64,000 bases of DNA from Rheum nobile (Eukaryota > Streptophyta > Magnoliopsida > Caryophyllales > Polygonaceae), in NCBI GenBank assembly GCA_027886185.1, contig WOAB01000476.1, positions 2,170,001 through 2,234,000 on the forward strand. The letters are read 5' to 3'. Below, one piece after another: positions 10,742 to 22,978 of this stretch; within the stretch, counting starts at the first letter, position 1, and each line of letters starts with the position of its first letter. Made by a program: the position numbers and the translations under genes. Below the pieces are notes generated by a model. The model was not told where the DNA came from, did not search any database, and saw only the letters and a program-made list of their open reading frames with translations.

Positions 10742-12132
10742 AAAGCATTGAAAGCAAAGAAGGTTAGATGTTCGTACCTGACTGGAGGCTTGACGACTCT
10801 TCTTTCTCTGTTGGGGGCTAGAGTATTCGATGTGGAGACATTCTGAGTTGAGCATTCAGCTTCCTGGTTGGGATCACCTTCTCCATTGAAGATCATGTAG
10901 GAAGATGAGTCATTGAGGTCTCCACAGATATTGTCGTCATGCTCATGATTCCCAGAAATGGATTGTTGTTCATTGTTCATGGGAACTGGTGGAGGAGCCA
11001 TTGGAGGGTTCCGAGCAGCAGTGCAGGAACTGGGTGGAGTGACATCTTCATCTGGATTTTCTTGATATGACTTGGGAAACGGGTCTTCAACGGAATTGGT
11101 GGTGTTCTGCACAATCTTTCCAAGTGATTTTTCATTAAAAATTATATGAACACTTTCTTCTACCTTTTTAGTCCTTTTGTTGAAGACTTTGTACGCCTTG
11201 CTACCCGAGGCGTATCCAATGAAGAATCCTTCATCACTTCTTGGGTCGAATTTGCCAAGATTGTCCTTCCCATTGTTGTGCACAAAGCACTTGCATCCTC
11301 TTAGGAGCTCATAGGGTGTCTTTTCTGTGATTGGGTGAAGCATGGCTCGATTGATGATGTAGCAAGCTGTGTTGATCGCCTCAGCCCAAAATGATTGAGA
11401 GAGTCCACTTGAGATCAGCATAGTCCGAGCCATGTCTTCCAAAGTTCTGTTCTTCCTTTCCACTACTCCATTTTGTTGAGGAGTGTATGGTGCAGAGAAG
11501 TTGTGATCAATTCCATGCTCACTGCAAAAGGTTAGAAATTCTCCATTTTCGAATTCGGTACCATGGTCAGACCGAATAGCATTGAGTGAACAATCAAGAG
11601 ATTTTTCTAACAAGGGAACCAGATCTTTAAAGCGGTCAATAACTTCACTCTTAGATTTAATAAAGATGGTCCAAGTAAAGCGAGAGAAGTCATCGACAAG
11701 AACAAAGATATACTTGTTCCCTCATAGGCTCTGAACTCTCATGGGTCCACACAGATCCATGTGGATGAGTTCAAGAGGCCTTGAGGTGCTTACCATGTTT
11801 TTGGACTTGAAGGAACTATGAGCTTGTTTCCCTTTTACACAGTCAGAGCACAGTTCCTTAGATGTGCCACTTAGCTTTGGCAGCCCTCTGACTAGCTCCT
11901 TTGAGTGTAGCTTTTGAATCAGCTTGGTGCTAGCATGACCGAGGCGATGATGCCACAAATCAGCTTGGTCATTCACAGTTGAGAGACAAAGTTTCTCCTT
12001 GGGAACAAAGGATGGATCAATTATGTAGACATTGTTGAATCTTTTCCCTTTTAGGATGATTTGTCCCGAGGAGTCAAGGACTGAACATTCGTTTGATCTG
12101 AATCTAACTTCATTGTCTCCTTGATCACACAG
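10742..12132 (-). pseudogene. Copia integrase with GAG-pre-integrase zinc region
   Basis: The N-terminal zinc-binding segment (LWHHRLGHAS, then C-X2-C in CSDCVKGK) lies at about 11,840-11,960. The catalytic core follows, with Asp in HMDLCGP, Asp in RSDHGTEF and Glu in VVERKNRT, the D,D-35-E arrangement expected of a retroviral-type integrase. A linker rich in Ser, Pro and Asn leads to reverse transcriptase. An in-frame TGA at 11722-11724 falls just after the first catalytic Asp. Frame is continuous with protease and reverse transcriptase. Confidence 0.9.
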
Positions 12133-12384
12133 CTATGACACACTTATTAGGTCAAAACCAAGATTATCAACAAGGTGAACTTTGTTTACCTGAATGTGAT
12201 CGTTGAGTTTCACAGTTCCTATTCCACAGATTTTCCCTTTGCTTTTGTCTCCAAAGGATATGTTCCCTCCTTGGAGAGGTTGAAGAGAGGTCATTTGATT
12301 TCTTCTTCCAGTCATATGGCATGAGCACCCACTGTCGATGTACCATAGTTGAGGTTGCCTCTCTTCTTTCTGCACATAAGGGAA
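12133..12384 (-). pseudogene. Copia aspartic protease
   Basis: The segment contains the Copia protease active-site motif YIDSGCSCHMTG, whose catalytic Asp is followed by Ser-Gly, and the downstream DLISVS end. It is bounded by TAG stops at 12385-12387 (before) and 12133-12135 (after), both compatible with CAG-to-TAG changes. The frame is shared with the rest of pol, so gag and pol probably formed one polyprotein. Confidence 0.85.
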
Positions 12385-14420
12385 CTAAGATTTCTGAACC
12401 CAGCGAAGCTTGGCTTTACTGGGGGGGTTAACATTGCAAGTCTGTGAATAACCAGGGAACTGGTTCCTTTCATGGTAATGAGTACTTTTCTTCTTTTCAA
12501 AGTTCCTTTTCTTAGCACAATCAGTGTTGCAATGACCATTCTTACCACAGTAGGTACACAAACTATTGTAAACAACATGTCCATATTTTCCTTTTCCTGG
12601 CCTTAAAGGTTTTTCAGTTTTTCTTTTGTTAAAATCAACATTGTTTCTAACCTTGATATGGGCCATGTCAATATATCTTTTGTGAGCAAAGGAATTGGTG
12701 AACCATTGGTTTTCAGGAACCATCTTTTCTTTTCCCTTTGGTTCCTTCTTAGGACTTTGAGAGCCTTCATTGAGACGTTTGGCAACCTCAGCCTTGTTCT
12801 CAAGGACCATGATCTTCTCTGATAGGAATTGATTCCTATCACGAGAAGTGGCAAGAGCAATATTGAGATTCTCATTCATCTCAACAAGTTCTCGCCTAGC
12901 CTTTTCTTCTTCAGCATCATTGTTCCCTTTATTATTGACATATCCTATTCCATGGCGTTGTCTCACAAAAATAGTTTGATTTATCATTTTTTCATTAATG
13001 GAATTAGTGAGAATGTCTAACCTATCAATTATGGATTGAAGCATGTCATTTCCAGGTGGGTTAGCATGCAAGGGAACTTTGATAGAATCTATGCTAGTTT
13101 CATCACAAGATTTGCAAGTTTTAAGGTGACTAGCATGCACATTCCTAATATCAATGAGTTTGGAGTGAGTTTCAGCTAGGTCTTTCTCAGTTTTATCAAG
13201 TTTCTTACTCCAAACAGAATTCTCAACAGTCAAGCAAGCAATTTCATCTTCACAATCATCTAGTTTTTGTTGAAGGGAACTGGTTTCCTTTCCTAGTTTC
13301 TTTATGATCTTAAGAAGTTGTTTCTTATCACAATCAACTAGGGATTTTAAGAGATCGTCAGAAGTTATCTCAAGGTCTTCTGAGTCGCTTGAGTCTCCTT
13401 TTGCCATGAGACATCTTCCTCCAGAGAAGCCACTGAGATCCAGTTCCTCATCTGAGTCTTCTCCCCATGAGGCTACGAGAGCCTTCTTCTCTGAGGTCTT
13501 TCTTCTTCCTTTGAGTCTTCCTTGTTGGGATAATTCTTAGCGTAGTATCACTTTTCCTTGCACTCATAACAGGAGACTTCCTTGAGATCTCTTCTGGGTC
13601 CATTATGGGAGGAACTGCCCTTTTGGAACCTTCCCTTCACAAAGAATTTTTTGATGTTCTTTGTGAAGAGGGCCGTAAGTTCGTCCTCCTCTTCTTCTAA
13701 GTCTGAGTTCTCTTCCTCCATCTCGAGCCTAGAGAAGGCTTTGGAGATCTTGAGGGCAATTCCTTTCTCCAGTTTCTTGTCGGCATTGGCCTTGGTGTGC
13801 TCTCCTTCTTCAACCTCCAGTTTCCCTATAACTTGGGTCAAGGGAAGGGATTGGATGCCTGGAGTGTTCTTCATGATTCCTTTGAGAAGGGTGAACTTGG
13901 AGTTGAGTCCATTGATGACCACTAGGGACTTGGAAACTTCATCCAGATCGACTCCCGCCGCTGTCAACTTTCCAATCAATCTGTTGAAGCGGGAGTAGTA
14001 CTCTGAGATGGTCTTAGTTTCCATCATTTTGAAGGTGTGGTATTCTCCTTCCAAAGCAAACTTTCTGCTTTGCTTTATTTCCTCACTTCCTTCATGCATC
14101 TCCTTGAGAGCTTTCCACATCTCCTTCGTTGTCTTGATGCCTATGACCTTGTCTATGTCTTCTCTGTCCAATCCATTAAGGATGAACTGCCTGGCCTTGG
14201 CATTCTTCTCCATGATGACATAGTGTTCTGGTTTCCAATCTTCTTCCTTCATGGTAAGATCGACATAGCCATCTCCATTTTCGACAATCCTCCAGCATTG
14301 ATAGTCGTTGGTCTTGATGTGGCTTTCCATGCACTTTTCCTACCATGTTTCTTCTCCTTTCTTTCGGAGATGTGGCTTGTTGGTGGAGATTCCGAGCTCA
14401 AACTTGCTTGGTTGAGACAT
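12385..14420 (-). pseudogene. Copia gag (UBN2-type capsid, coiled coil, zinc knuckles)
   Basis: The start at 14420 (MSQPSKFEL...) follows the primer site by about 40 bp. The N-terminal part is the gag-polypeptide/UBN2 capsid type found in Copia elements. It is broken by a TAG at 14340-14342 and a TGA at 13548-13550. The first zinc knuckle, at the TGA, is lost: the Gly, His and last Cys positions are replaced by stop, Tyr and Tyr. A frameshift in a purine-rich run near 13500 moves reading into the frame that continues through pol. That frame gives a long coiled-coil region (about 12,750-13,330) and a second, intact zinc knuckle (C-X2-C-X4-H-X4-C) near 12,530-12,570. A coiled-coil gag is typical of Sireviruses. 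Confidence 0.85.
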
Positions 14421-14456
14421 GATCTGCAAACTTAACAAAGATCTAGAGCTTTTCCT

Positions 14457-14468
14457 GCTCTGATACCA
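14457..14468 (-). other. Copia primer-binding site for initiator Met-tRNA
   Basis: TGGTATCAGAGC on the minus strand, two bases inside the 5' LTR edge at 14471. This is complementary to the 3' end of plant initiator tRNA-Met and is the standard primer for Copia elements. Confidence 0.9.
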
Positions 14469-14470
14469 GT

Positions 14471-15580
14471 TGTAGGATCGTGATTGTTAGATAATAACTT
14501 AAGGAACTCAGAATATCGATTCTAAGTTCCCTTCGCAACGGAAATAAACAATCAAACAAATGACAAGTTCCTTATAGTGGAAACCTTTGATTGCCAACTA
14601 GCAATCCAGGATAAAAACCACTACCTTTCTTTCGAAAGGATTTCAAAGTCTACTTCTTGATTTCTTATCTCTTTTGGTTACAACTTATCCTAGGAACGAA
14701 CACACAGTTCCTTTGCCTTACACACAGTTAGACAATCCTAGATAACTTAACACAATCAATAATCAATCCAAGAAATAGACTTTCGCACCTAGGAACTATC
14801 ACTTACAGTCACAGGAACTTAGCACTCAGCTCTTCTTCCTTGACTGGTTCCTCTTGATCTCGGTTTGCTTTGATGATCTTGTTTGGAGGTTCACACTAGA
14901 TATTTGCTAATGAGTGTGAGTCGTGTTTCAGTGCTTCAAGATAACCCTTGGGTTAGTCTTTCTTTTATAGAGGATTCTTCGCAGCTCGATCCTCTCTAGG
15001 TTCCCACAGATTGAGCTTGCCCTAGGATGAATGGTTCTCCTTGATCCACGTTGTTCTTGGCATGTGCAAACAACCTAGGCAGCTCAGAATCTCTCTTGGT
15101 TGGTCAACTACCTCAGACGAGCCTTGCTATGTCGTTGTCCAAATACTTTCGTCCGAGGTTGAACAAGCTGGCCGCTTGGGAACTGTCTTCTGGACAGCGA
15201 CGTCTCTATGTCCTGTCACTTTCACCTTCTCTGTCCGAGGTTGAGCGTTTCTGGGTATGTTGTTGTTTTGCTCTGAGTATTGGCAGTCTTTTGGAAGCTT
15301 CGAACAAGTTGATTTTAACACCTTTTGTCCGAGGTTGTGTGTCCCCAGATTTCTCGGTTTCTGGGCACACCTGGGTTCCTCTGGTTTCCTTCATCTGTCT
15401 TGTTCCTTTGGTTCCCTTGTCCTGTTTGGCTTTCTTCCCTTCGGTATATTCCTGTGGTTTCTTAAAACACATCTTTGAGATAAAACATTAGTATCATAAT
15501 ATTTGTCATCGTCAAAAGTAGAGAAACTGAGGAAAGGAACTCTCAGGGGAACCTAAGTTACAGAGTTCCGTTTACTAACA
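14471..15580 (-). repeat. Copia 5' LTR
   Basis: 1110 bp and the same length as the 3' LTR at 5021-6130. The adjacent primer-binding site marks it as the 5' LTR. Differences from the 3' copy are scattered substitutions. Confidence 0.9.
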
Positions 15581-17945
15581 ATCCGCCGCATTTATGACGG
15601 CGCCCGCCGTCGTTGTTGTCCGGAGGTCCTTGCCCGAAGGTCGCCGGCGAACGTCTGACGACGCCGAACTAGCCCCGCCACGCCTCCATTTAGGCCATCA
15701 TTGTGCTCCCTCGATCTGTGGCTATAAAAGGAGAGGCTTGGGGGTCGGATTCGAGCTAAAATCAGAAGCTCAATCTCATAATTTGTCTCGCCGGAAAAGC
15801 TTGCCCTCGCCGGAGTTCTTTGGAGCAATCGCCGGTGTTGTTTGGTGTGTTTTCCTGTAGCCTAGAGGTCCCTTTGGAAGCTTAGTGGAGGTCTGAACCC
15901 AAAGCCAGGCCAAAGGAGTGACCCTCGTGTGTGTATTGGTGAGTTTTCTCACCGTTCTGTTGGCCGCCGTTCTTCACGGCGACCGCCGTGTTCGTGGCGG
16001 CGACCGCCGTGATGAACACGGCGCCCGCCGTGATGAACACGGCGACCGCCGCCAGTGGCCAGAAGCCCCTTTGTTGGCTTGGTCTTGGTGGTCGTCGTTA
16101 TGGACTCGTTCCTTTCGATTTCTTTCGTCTTTCCTTAGATTCGTACTAGTTTATGTCAGATCTAACTTAGGGTTTCCTTATGGGTCGACTCGAAGGTCGT
16201 TGTGCTGTCGGAGCTATACCTGTGTCGAGCCCGGAATCCCGTTGTCTCTGCTTTGTTCCAGATCTGCGGACTAAGGCAAGTGGCGGTTCGCTCTTGCTTA
16301 ATCATTCCATGTTTTATTAATTATCAATTATTTAATTGTTAATTAAATTGGAGTGAACTGTTGTTTTGCTTGGGAACTAATTTCATAAATAAATGTGATT
16401 AAAGTAATGTTATGATAGGTTGTATATCTGTTAGAACAACGCTATTATATGTGATAATTACCGTGATGGTATTATTGTGATTTAATCTTAATGCTAGAAT
16501 AGCATACGGGTTAATAGGAAAACTAATCCAAGTAAGGATTAGTTGTTTCTATTATCTCTATGTTTAAGTTGATTGCTTGGATGGCTTTAATGTGATTAAT
16601 TGTTGTGTTAGACTGTTTAGTTAACACGAGTGTTCGTAGGAATGCTAATCCAAGTAAGGGTTAGTCGTTTCTTTATAACTTAATGTTCGTAGGAACGCTA
16701 ATCCAAATAAGGATTTGTCGTTTCTTTAAATCGTAATATTCCTCGGGATAATTTCCGAATATTAATTTAAGGGTCATGACCTATGCTTCTTATCCACCTT
16801 TAAGGATCTGAAGTGTTTTAAGCGCCTTACAAGCGCCATTGGATGAGCATAATTGCAGTCTTGTGTATTAAGCACTTAGCTAGTGCAATTAGGGTGGACG
16901 TAACTGTCATCCTGTAAATTAAAGTGTAAGCACTGTGGCAGTGTAATCTGGGTGAAACGTAAGATCACCCTGTGTAATAATAACTTCGTTGTTCTCGGAA
17001 TAATGTTAAGCCTCGTGTGTGCGCGTGCGTGTGTGTGTTTGTGTGTTGTGTTAATTGGGTCGACATGATTGTCACCCTGAGATTTAAGCTGTGTGCCGCT
17101 CTTAATAACATTAACGCGTTCCAGTAAAGTGTGTTTTGTAATTAAATAAGATATGTGCCCGAGTGCACATGATTAATAAACCTTTGGCGAGTAGTGCAAC
17201 TAAGTTATAGTGCAGCTAGGAAAAACTCGTCTCGACTTTGATCATAGTACGTTCTCTTTTCAATCTGGATTCGTTGTATGCGATGAGGTTGGTTGTGAAC
17301 TGAAGCATCTCAGTCAACTTTTAAATCATTGGTGTGTGTAACTTTAATGTTCCCTAGCAGTTGTCATAATTTCCTGTAAGGCTCATTTCAGTTGGAGTCT
17401 TCTCTTCAGTGCATATCTAATTGTTAAATCAATCTGTGAAAGTGCCGGGTTATATATCGTTCCTTCGGTTTTTATTCAAGGGACAATGATAGTAAACGGT
17501 AACGATCACTCGAACCACTCTGCTTTATACCCTTGCTAGTCTATTCAAGTAGACTAACCCACGAACTTTGTTCTCTGCATGTGGGCTGGTGTCATCCGTT
17601 CGATTCGGCACATCATGAGTTGTTTCCCGGAGTTTAAGTAACCTATTGAAGGATAAGAAGCTTGCAGACGAAGATTTAAAAGTCAGTTTTCTAAGCTGTT
17701 AAGTGTTTTAAGATTGTTAAAGTGTTACTTCAATGTATCTTTATAATTTAGCCATGTTATAAGTTGGCTCTTTAAAGTCTTCCGCTGTGTAATTTAAAGT
17801 CTTCCGCTGTTTAATCTTTCAATTCATATGTAATTATGTTATGCATTTAAGCTTAATCGTTCTGGAAAAGCCTGGGGTGACTTTGGACGGTAAAGTCTGA
17901 GGTCACTGGCATGTAATATCTCCGGTATAATTTGGAGGTGTTACA
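15581..17945 (+). mobile_element. Gypsy LTR copy B, right part
   Basis: It resumes the minisatellite interrupted at 5020 (right flank ATCCGCCGCATT) and matches LTR A up to about 16748. It then continues with about 1.2 kb that LTR A lacks and ends GGTGTTACA at 17945. It holds a TATA box near 15722 and a GT-rich run near 17016-17047. The end is fixed by the primer-binding site that follows. Confidence 0.9.
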
Positions 17946-17960
17946 GTATCAGAGCAATGG
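17946..17960 (+). other. Gypsy primer-binding site
   Basis: GTATCAGAGCAATGG follows the LTR end TTACA directly. It matches the core of the initiator tRNA-Met primer site (TGGTATCAGAGC) with its first bases altered. It shows that LTR B is followed by an element interior. Confidence 0.75.
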
Positions 17961-18497
17961 TTTTAAAATTCTTGGCCTATTGTTAGGTTTGAGAATTTTC
18001 GAAAATTAATTTTGAAACTGTTTTCAAGCCTAGTTTTTATTTAAAAAGACATTTTGAGAATTTCAATGTTAAGAGTTATAAGTAACTCGGTGATTTAATA
18101 TTAAAGGATTTAGCATTTTGAATTTCAAATGCTATTCATAAATTGGTTTATAAAAGTATTGTGTTATAAGCAAGTTTAAAGGTCTGAAGTTTGAAATAAG
18201 GTTGTTAATAAGTGGTTTCAAACTTCTACAAGCTTCAAGTGTTACTTATTCCTTAGATCCATTCTTAGGAATATTGTCTATTCTCGGGATTGATGTCATT
18301 TAAAGGTTGACATTTCTCCCAGGTTCTCAGTCTTTAGTGAGCAGAAGAAGGTCATTCTTGCAGTTAACAATGAAGGATAGTCAGACTAATATAAAGTTAT
18401 TAGTTTGGACCCCTATAATCTGTATCATGACGTATTTGACTATAGTGTCATAATTAAGTTGGATAAGTTCTAAAGTAACGTTATGATTCACCAGAAG
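17961..18497 (+). other. Gypsy leader between primer site and gag
   Basis: About 540 bp of untranslated leader. No gene was seen. Confidence 0.5.
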
Positions 18498-18717
18498 ATG
18501 GTGAACACAAGGAACACAGCCCATGCTGGTGCTGAACCAAGGTTGATTCTGAGGAGCGCCGCTAATCAAAGGGAAGAGCGTGAGGCTGCTTCTAACAATA
18601 ACCAGGGAGGCAATGGCCAAGCTCAGGCCAACGCTCCGATGTTGTTTGATGCTACAGCAGTGGAGGCAATTCGAGGAATTGTCATACAGGCAATCACAGA
18701 TGTTATGCGTCATGGTA
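18498..18717 (+). pseudogene. Gypsy gag N-terminal fragment
   Basis: An open frame starting MVNTRN at 18498 (or six codons upstream at 18483) encodes a Gln/Asn/Ala-rich gag start followed by a helical segment. It stops matching gag at about 18717 and runs into AT-rich sequence with a stop at 18747-18749. Placed after LTR, primer site and leader, it is the start of an element whose remainder is gone. It does not overlap the gag middle at 3009-3752, so the two fragments are complementary parts of the family's gag. Confidence 0.7.
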
Positions 18718-18901
18718 TTCATATAGAATGCATTGAGGTCAATATATAGCATATGTTATATAAGTACATATACTACACGATGAAAAGTTAATGCAAAGAT
18801 GACGTTGAGATCTACATACGACGCATTGTGTATGTAAACGTGATGTTATAATTTTAAGTAAAGTCCTACTTTCCCTTCACCGTCTCACAAGCTTCTCACG
18901 C

Positions 18902-19023
<122 letters not shown>

Positions 19024-19589
19024 GGCTATTATTTTTATTTGCATGTCTCACATATCTTACAACTGGTCATCTTCATCATGCTTTACAGAACCTATAATTG
19101 ATTTTCACAGCTATTTGAAGCCATGTTTCATGCATAGGTCGGTTTAATACTTGGGTCAAATGAAAATTTAATGTTCCACATTTTACGTCTATTCTATGCA
19201 CACTTGTACAAGAACATAAATACGTAAAATAAAAAGAACACATATATCTATCAGAATAACCAAATTATTCTTCAAATAATTATAAGAATAACCAAATAAT
19301 TCTTCAAATATTCCTACAATTCAACATTGGCATTCTCTCTTGTAATGTCAACTAAGGTAAAAATTATTGTACATGGTTAAAGGTATATATATTTATATTC
19401 AAATATGAAAACATTAATTGAAATTATATTAAAATGAAGTAAACCTATAGCGCATCACGTCCAAAGTTTTAGGTAATAGAGTAAAAAAGAGACCTAAAAA
19501 AATCATATTGATAAAGTTTGTAACTGCGATTAGTAAATTCTCTACGCATGATTGCTTTACAAATGTATGGAATAAAATCAATTTGTTGT

Positions 19590-19900
19590 GTGTATTCATA
19601 TGATAGAAATGCTAAATTTTCAATTAATAATAATGTGTTTCAAATATGTGTGAAAGATGTCAAAAGGTGTTGTCAAACATATTAATCAACTAGTTCAACT
19701 AATATAAACGTAAAAGATTTTCTTGGATTTTTCTCGATATAAAATACGAAAACAAAAGAAGGATAGTAAATGTTTCATGACATTGATACTTGGTATTGAT
19801 ATAATACCAATCCGAAGGTGATTCGACGTAATGTTGATCGAACTACAGCATGTACCAATCAAATCACGGTCAACGTATACACATTTATTAAAATTTATTT
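19590..19900 (+). repeat. Dispersed repeat copy 2, left arm of an inverted repeat
   Basis: It matches the reverse complement of about 20830-21150 over several hundred bases with gaps. Shared blocks include TGTCAAACATAT, GATATAATACCAAT and a run around GTGTGATAGAAATG / ATATGATAGAAATG. The arms are about 1 kb apart. Confidence 0.55.
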
Positions 19901-20829
19901 CAAAATAATAATATCGACGTATACGATCCAATCAACGCTATACATTTTCCATCAAATAAATAATTTAAAAAGATGAATAAGGTGCGAACAAGCACACTTC
20001 GAGAGTTTTCCTTTTTCTAAAAATGTTCATCTCCATTTGTACTTGTGTATAAAATATCAAGAATTATTTGTTTATACATAGCTACTGCTCGGGAGTCTTT
20101 CTTGTGTAGCCCATTGCAACTTTCTCTCATTAATATTGACCTTCCGATATGATTTCTTTCTATGTTCCTCTTTCTATTTGTCAAGAAAAATTAGCATTAA
20201 ATGTATTCTATCATGATAATCATACGCTCCAAACTCGATTCTTTCATTACATCAAGTAAGTTGAAGGATCGAGTTATTTTTGGATCATATGTATGTATAT
20301 GATTTTGTGTTGTATAACGGTGAACTCATTGCAGCCAGCCATATCCAAATTCACTCAAATTACTTTGATGTACATACATCAACAATGAAAACAAAAAAGG
20401 GACACTTTGGTAAGAATAAGTAATATTTTATTACAATAACAAAAAATATGTTGTAACAGTATCAATCATTGCAATTGTAGTAGATATAACATTTTAAGAA
20501 CATCATTTGGTGTATCACTATGCTCTTTTATGCATTACTTCCATGAATATTGTGCGTCTCATCTATGTCTAAAGGAGATTTTAGTGGGTGAGAGTATATA
20601 CTTGTTCTTATTTAATACAAGGATAGTAGTATTTAACATTGAGAGATCAATTAGGTAGGATATACTATAAGTTGAGATCATGTTGTATATACGTTGGATC
20701 ACATCTGAAATAGTAAACATTTAAAACATTATAGTATGATGTTTTAAAAATTTATACCTTTTTTTCTAAATTGCAATTTGAAATGAAAATGAATTCTACT
20801 CATGTATTATATATATGTGTAATTTTTTA

Positions 20830-21150
20830 TTATAATTTATCGTTCTATTAAACATGAATCAATTTTAATAAATAATAATGTTATACGTGAAATCATTTTT
20901 GTATTGGTATTATATCCACAACAAGTTTCAATATCATGGAATATTTAATGGCCTTCTTTTCTTTCGTTTTATATATCGTGGAAAATCAAATAAAATCTTC
21001 CACATCTATTTAGTTGAATAGATTGATCGATATGTTTGACAAGATTTTATTGACTTTTTCACATCTTTAAAGCGATGTATTATTTGTTAATTTATCATTT
21101 CTATCACACGAATATTCAAAAAGAAAAATCAGTTTGTTCTTTATGTTGGT
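20830..21150 (-). repeat. Dispersed repeat copy 3, right arm of an inverted repeat
   Basis: Reverse-complement partner of 19590-19900. On the minus strand it also shares AAATTGATTCATG with copy 1 near 1325. Class unknown; no terminal repeats or target duplication could be fixed. Confidence 0.55.
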
Positions 21151-22978
21151 ACGATAACAACGTGCGAAGAATTTACAAATTCAAGTCGTAGACTTTATGT
21201 GTATTTTATTTACCACTAGAGAAAGTTAAGTTGGAAAATGGGTTAAATTAGTAGTAGTAATTAAAAATGCCTATAATACAAATCAATTTACATGGTCTAA
21301 AACTTCAACTAATAACAACAAGAGAATAGCAAATATAAAATACATTGAAATTCAAATACACATTGTGGGCATGTTTTAATTATCATATATAAGAATGCTC
21401 CATGATTGATATGTTTATCTATTTGTTTTTCTTATCGTCTATAAGCTCGATTTATGTACGTTAGATTGCTACGCCCCACGTCCTTCCTTTTTTAATATAA
21501 GTTTATAGCCCATGATAATTTAAAACTCCCTAATTTATAAACATGTGCTTAAACTATACTTTAGAAATATGACTTGTACCTATATTCATGTACAACAAAT
21601 TACATTGTATGATTATATCAAATGTTAACATATATTAATACAATGAAGTTCGTACCACATTATATAATTATATATTAATTACACGTAGATCATTTATTTC
21701 CCTTTTTAAGGGATTTCATATATACTCTCAAAACATTAACAGAATATAACTATTTAAGTCTACAAAATAATAAAATTGTTCAGCATTGTACATGGTGACG
21801 TCTAATTTAACGCATCGAAATTAGATTGCTTTGCAGTTTACCGCAAACTTTAGCATAAACGACAATCTTTTGACGAGTAATTACGATTAGAGCCCTTAAG
21901 TTTATATTATATTACAACGCGATTAACCTCAATTTATTAAAATGTGAATGTATTTGCTAATGACCTGGTATACCTAATATTGATTATTGCAATACATTTA
22001 TCATTATAGTGTTAAAACGTCATTATAGATTATAAAGAGTTGTTACGTTCAAAATTTCTTCCAGTAATGAATTCTTCAAGTCAAAGTGCGATAGAATTAG
22101 TCAACTATATTTACACAATAATAAGTGCCTCGCGTGAAAAGGGTAATCTCTATGTATGATATACGATTACATCATGCTTCCTACTACAAGTTGTACATAT
22201 GTACAACGTTAGTAAAATTAATTGCTTCATATTTGACCGATATTGCGCAAATCAGTTTGTCAAAAGTAAATATTCTATTTCCTTTGTACAGATACATGCT
22301 TCTGAAACGTCCTATCACTGTATTGCAACTCAATGGACAACGAGTATATTTGTACATAGTACATGAGTAATAACATTTATAAAAATTACAAAATGTACGC
22401 CTAACATTGATCTTTTTATAATTGTGATCTCATATGTAATAGAGGGTAGTAATCCATCCATGGAATAATAAAGTTGGTATTGACCTTCATCGGAAATAGA
22501 ACAAACACTTCGTGGGAACAAGATAAGAGGTAGATAAAATCATCATAATATTTACGCACAAATCAACGACAACACATGAGAAAGATTGGACTACTATCAA
22601 TGAAATTTGTCAAATCAAAAGATGAGAGTGGTAAAGTGTCTTTTATATAAAAACCTTTTTACTTATAATTTTTTTTATTCAATAGTGCTTTTTAAATTTT
22701 GAAACTTAAATGATATGGTAAAGGTGTAAGAGTAAAAAAATTAATAGTGGGGCCTCCTACTAGTCTATTATAATAGTTGACTTGCGCACATGTATTCCAC
22801 AAACAATTCAAATTCTATATTTCTTAAATATACTTCCAAATGTACTTCACTACAATATAATTAACTAATCCATTTTGAAATTAAAACAATATTTCTTTCT
22901 AAATAGAGAAAAAAATTGAAAGTTATTAAGTGTACAAGTAAAATTTAAATTATAAGAATACGCTTTTAATATAAAAAT

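Larger units (their letters stand above)
5021..15580 (-). mobile_element. Complete but defective Sirevirus-like Ty1/Copia element nested in a Gypsy LTR
   Basis: A 10,560 bp element read on the minus strand: 1110 bp LTRs at both ends, tRNA-Met primer site, gag, protease, integrase, reverse transcriptase/RNase H, a spacer, an extra ORF, then a polypurine tract. The protease-integrase-RT order defines Copia. The long gag with a coiled-coil region, the large size and an ORF after pol suggest the Sirevirus lineage. Flanks are GCCCG on the left and ATCCG on the right; the two differences are transitions, consistent with an aged 5 bp target duplication. By eye the two LTRs differ at roughly 20 sites. 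Six nonsense codons and one frameshift disable gag-pol. Confidence 0.9.
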
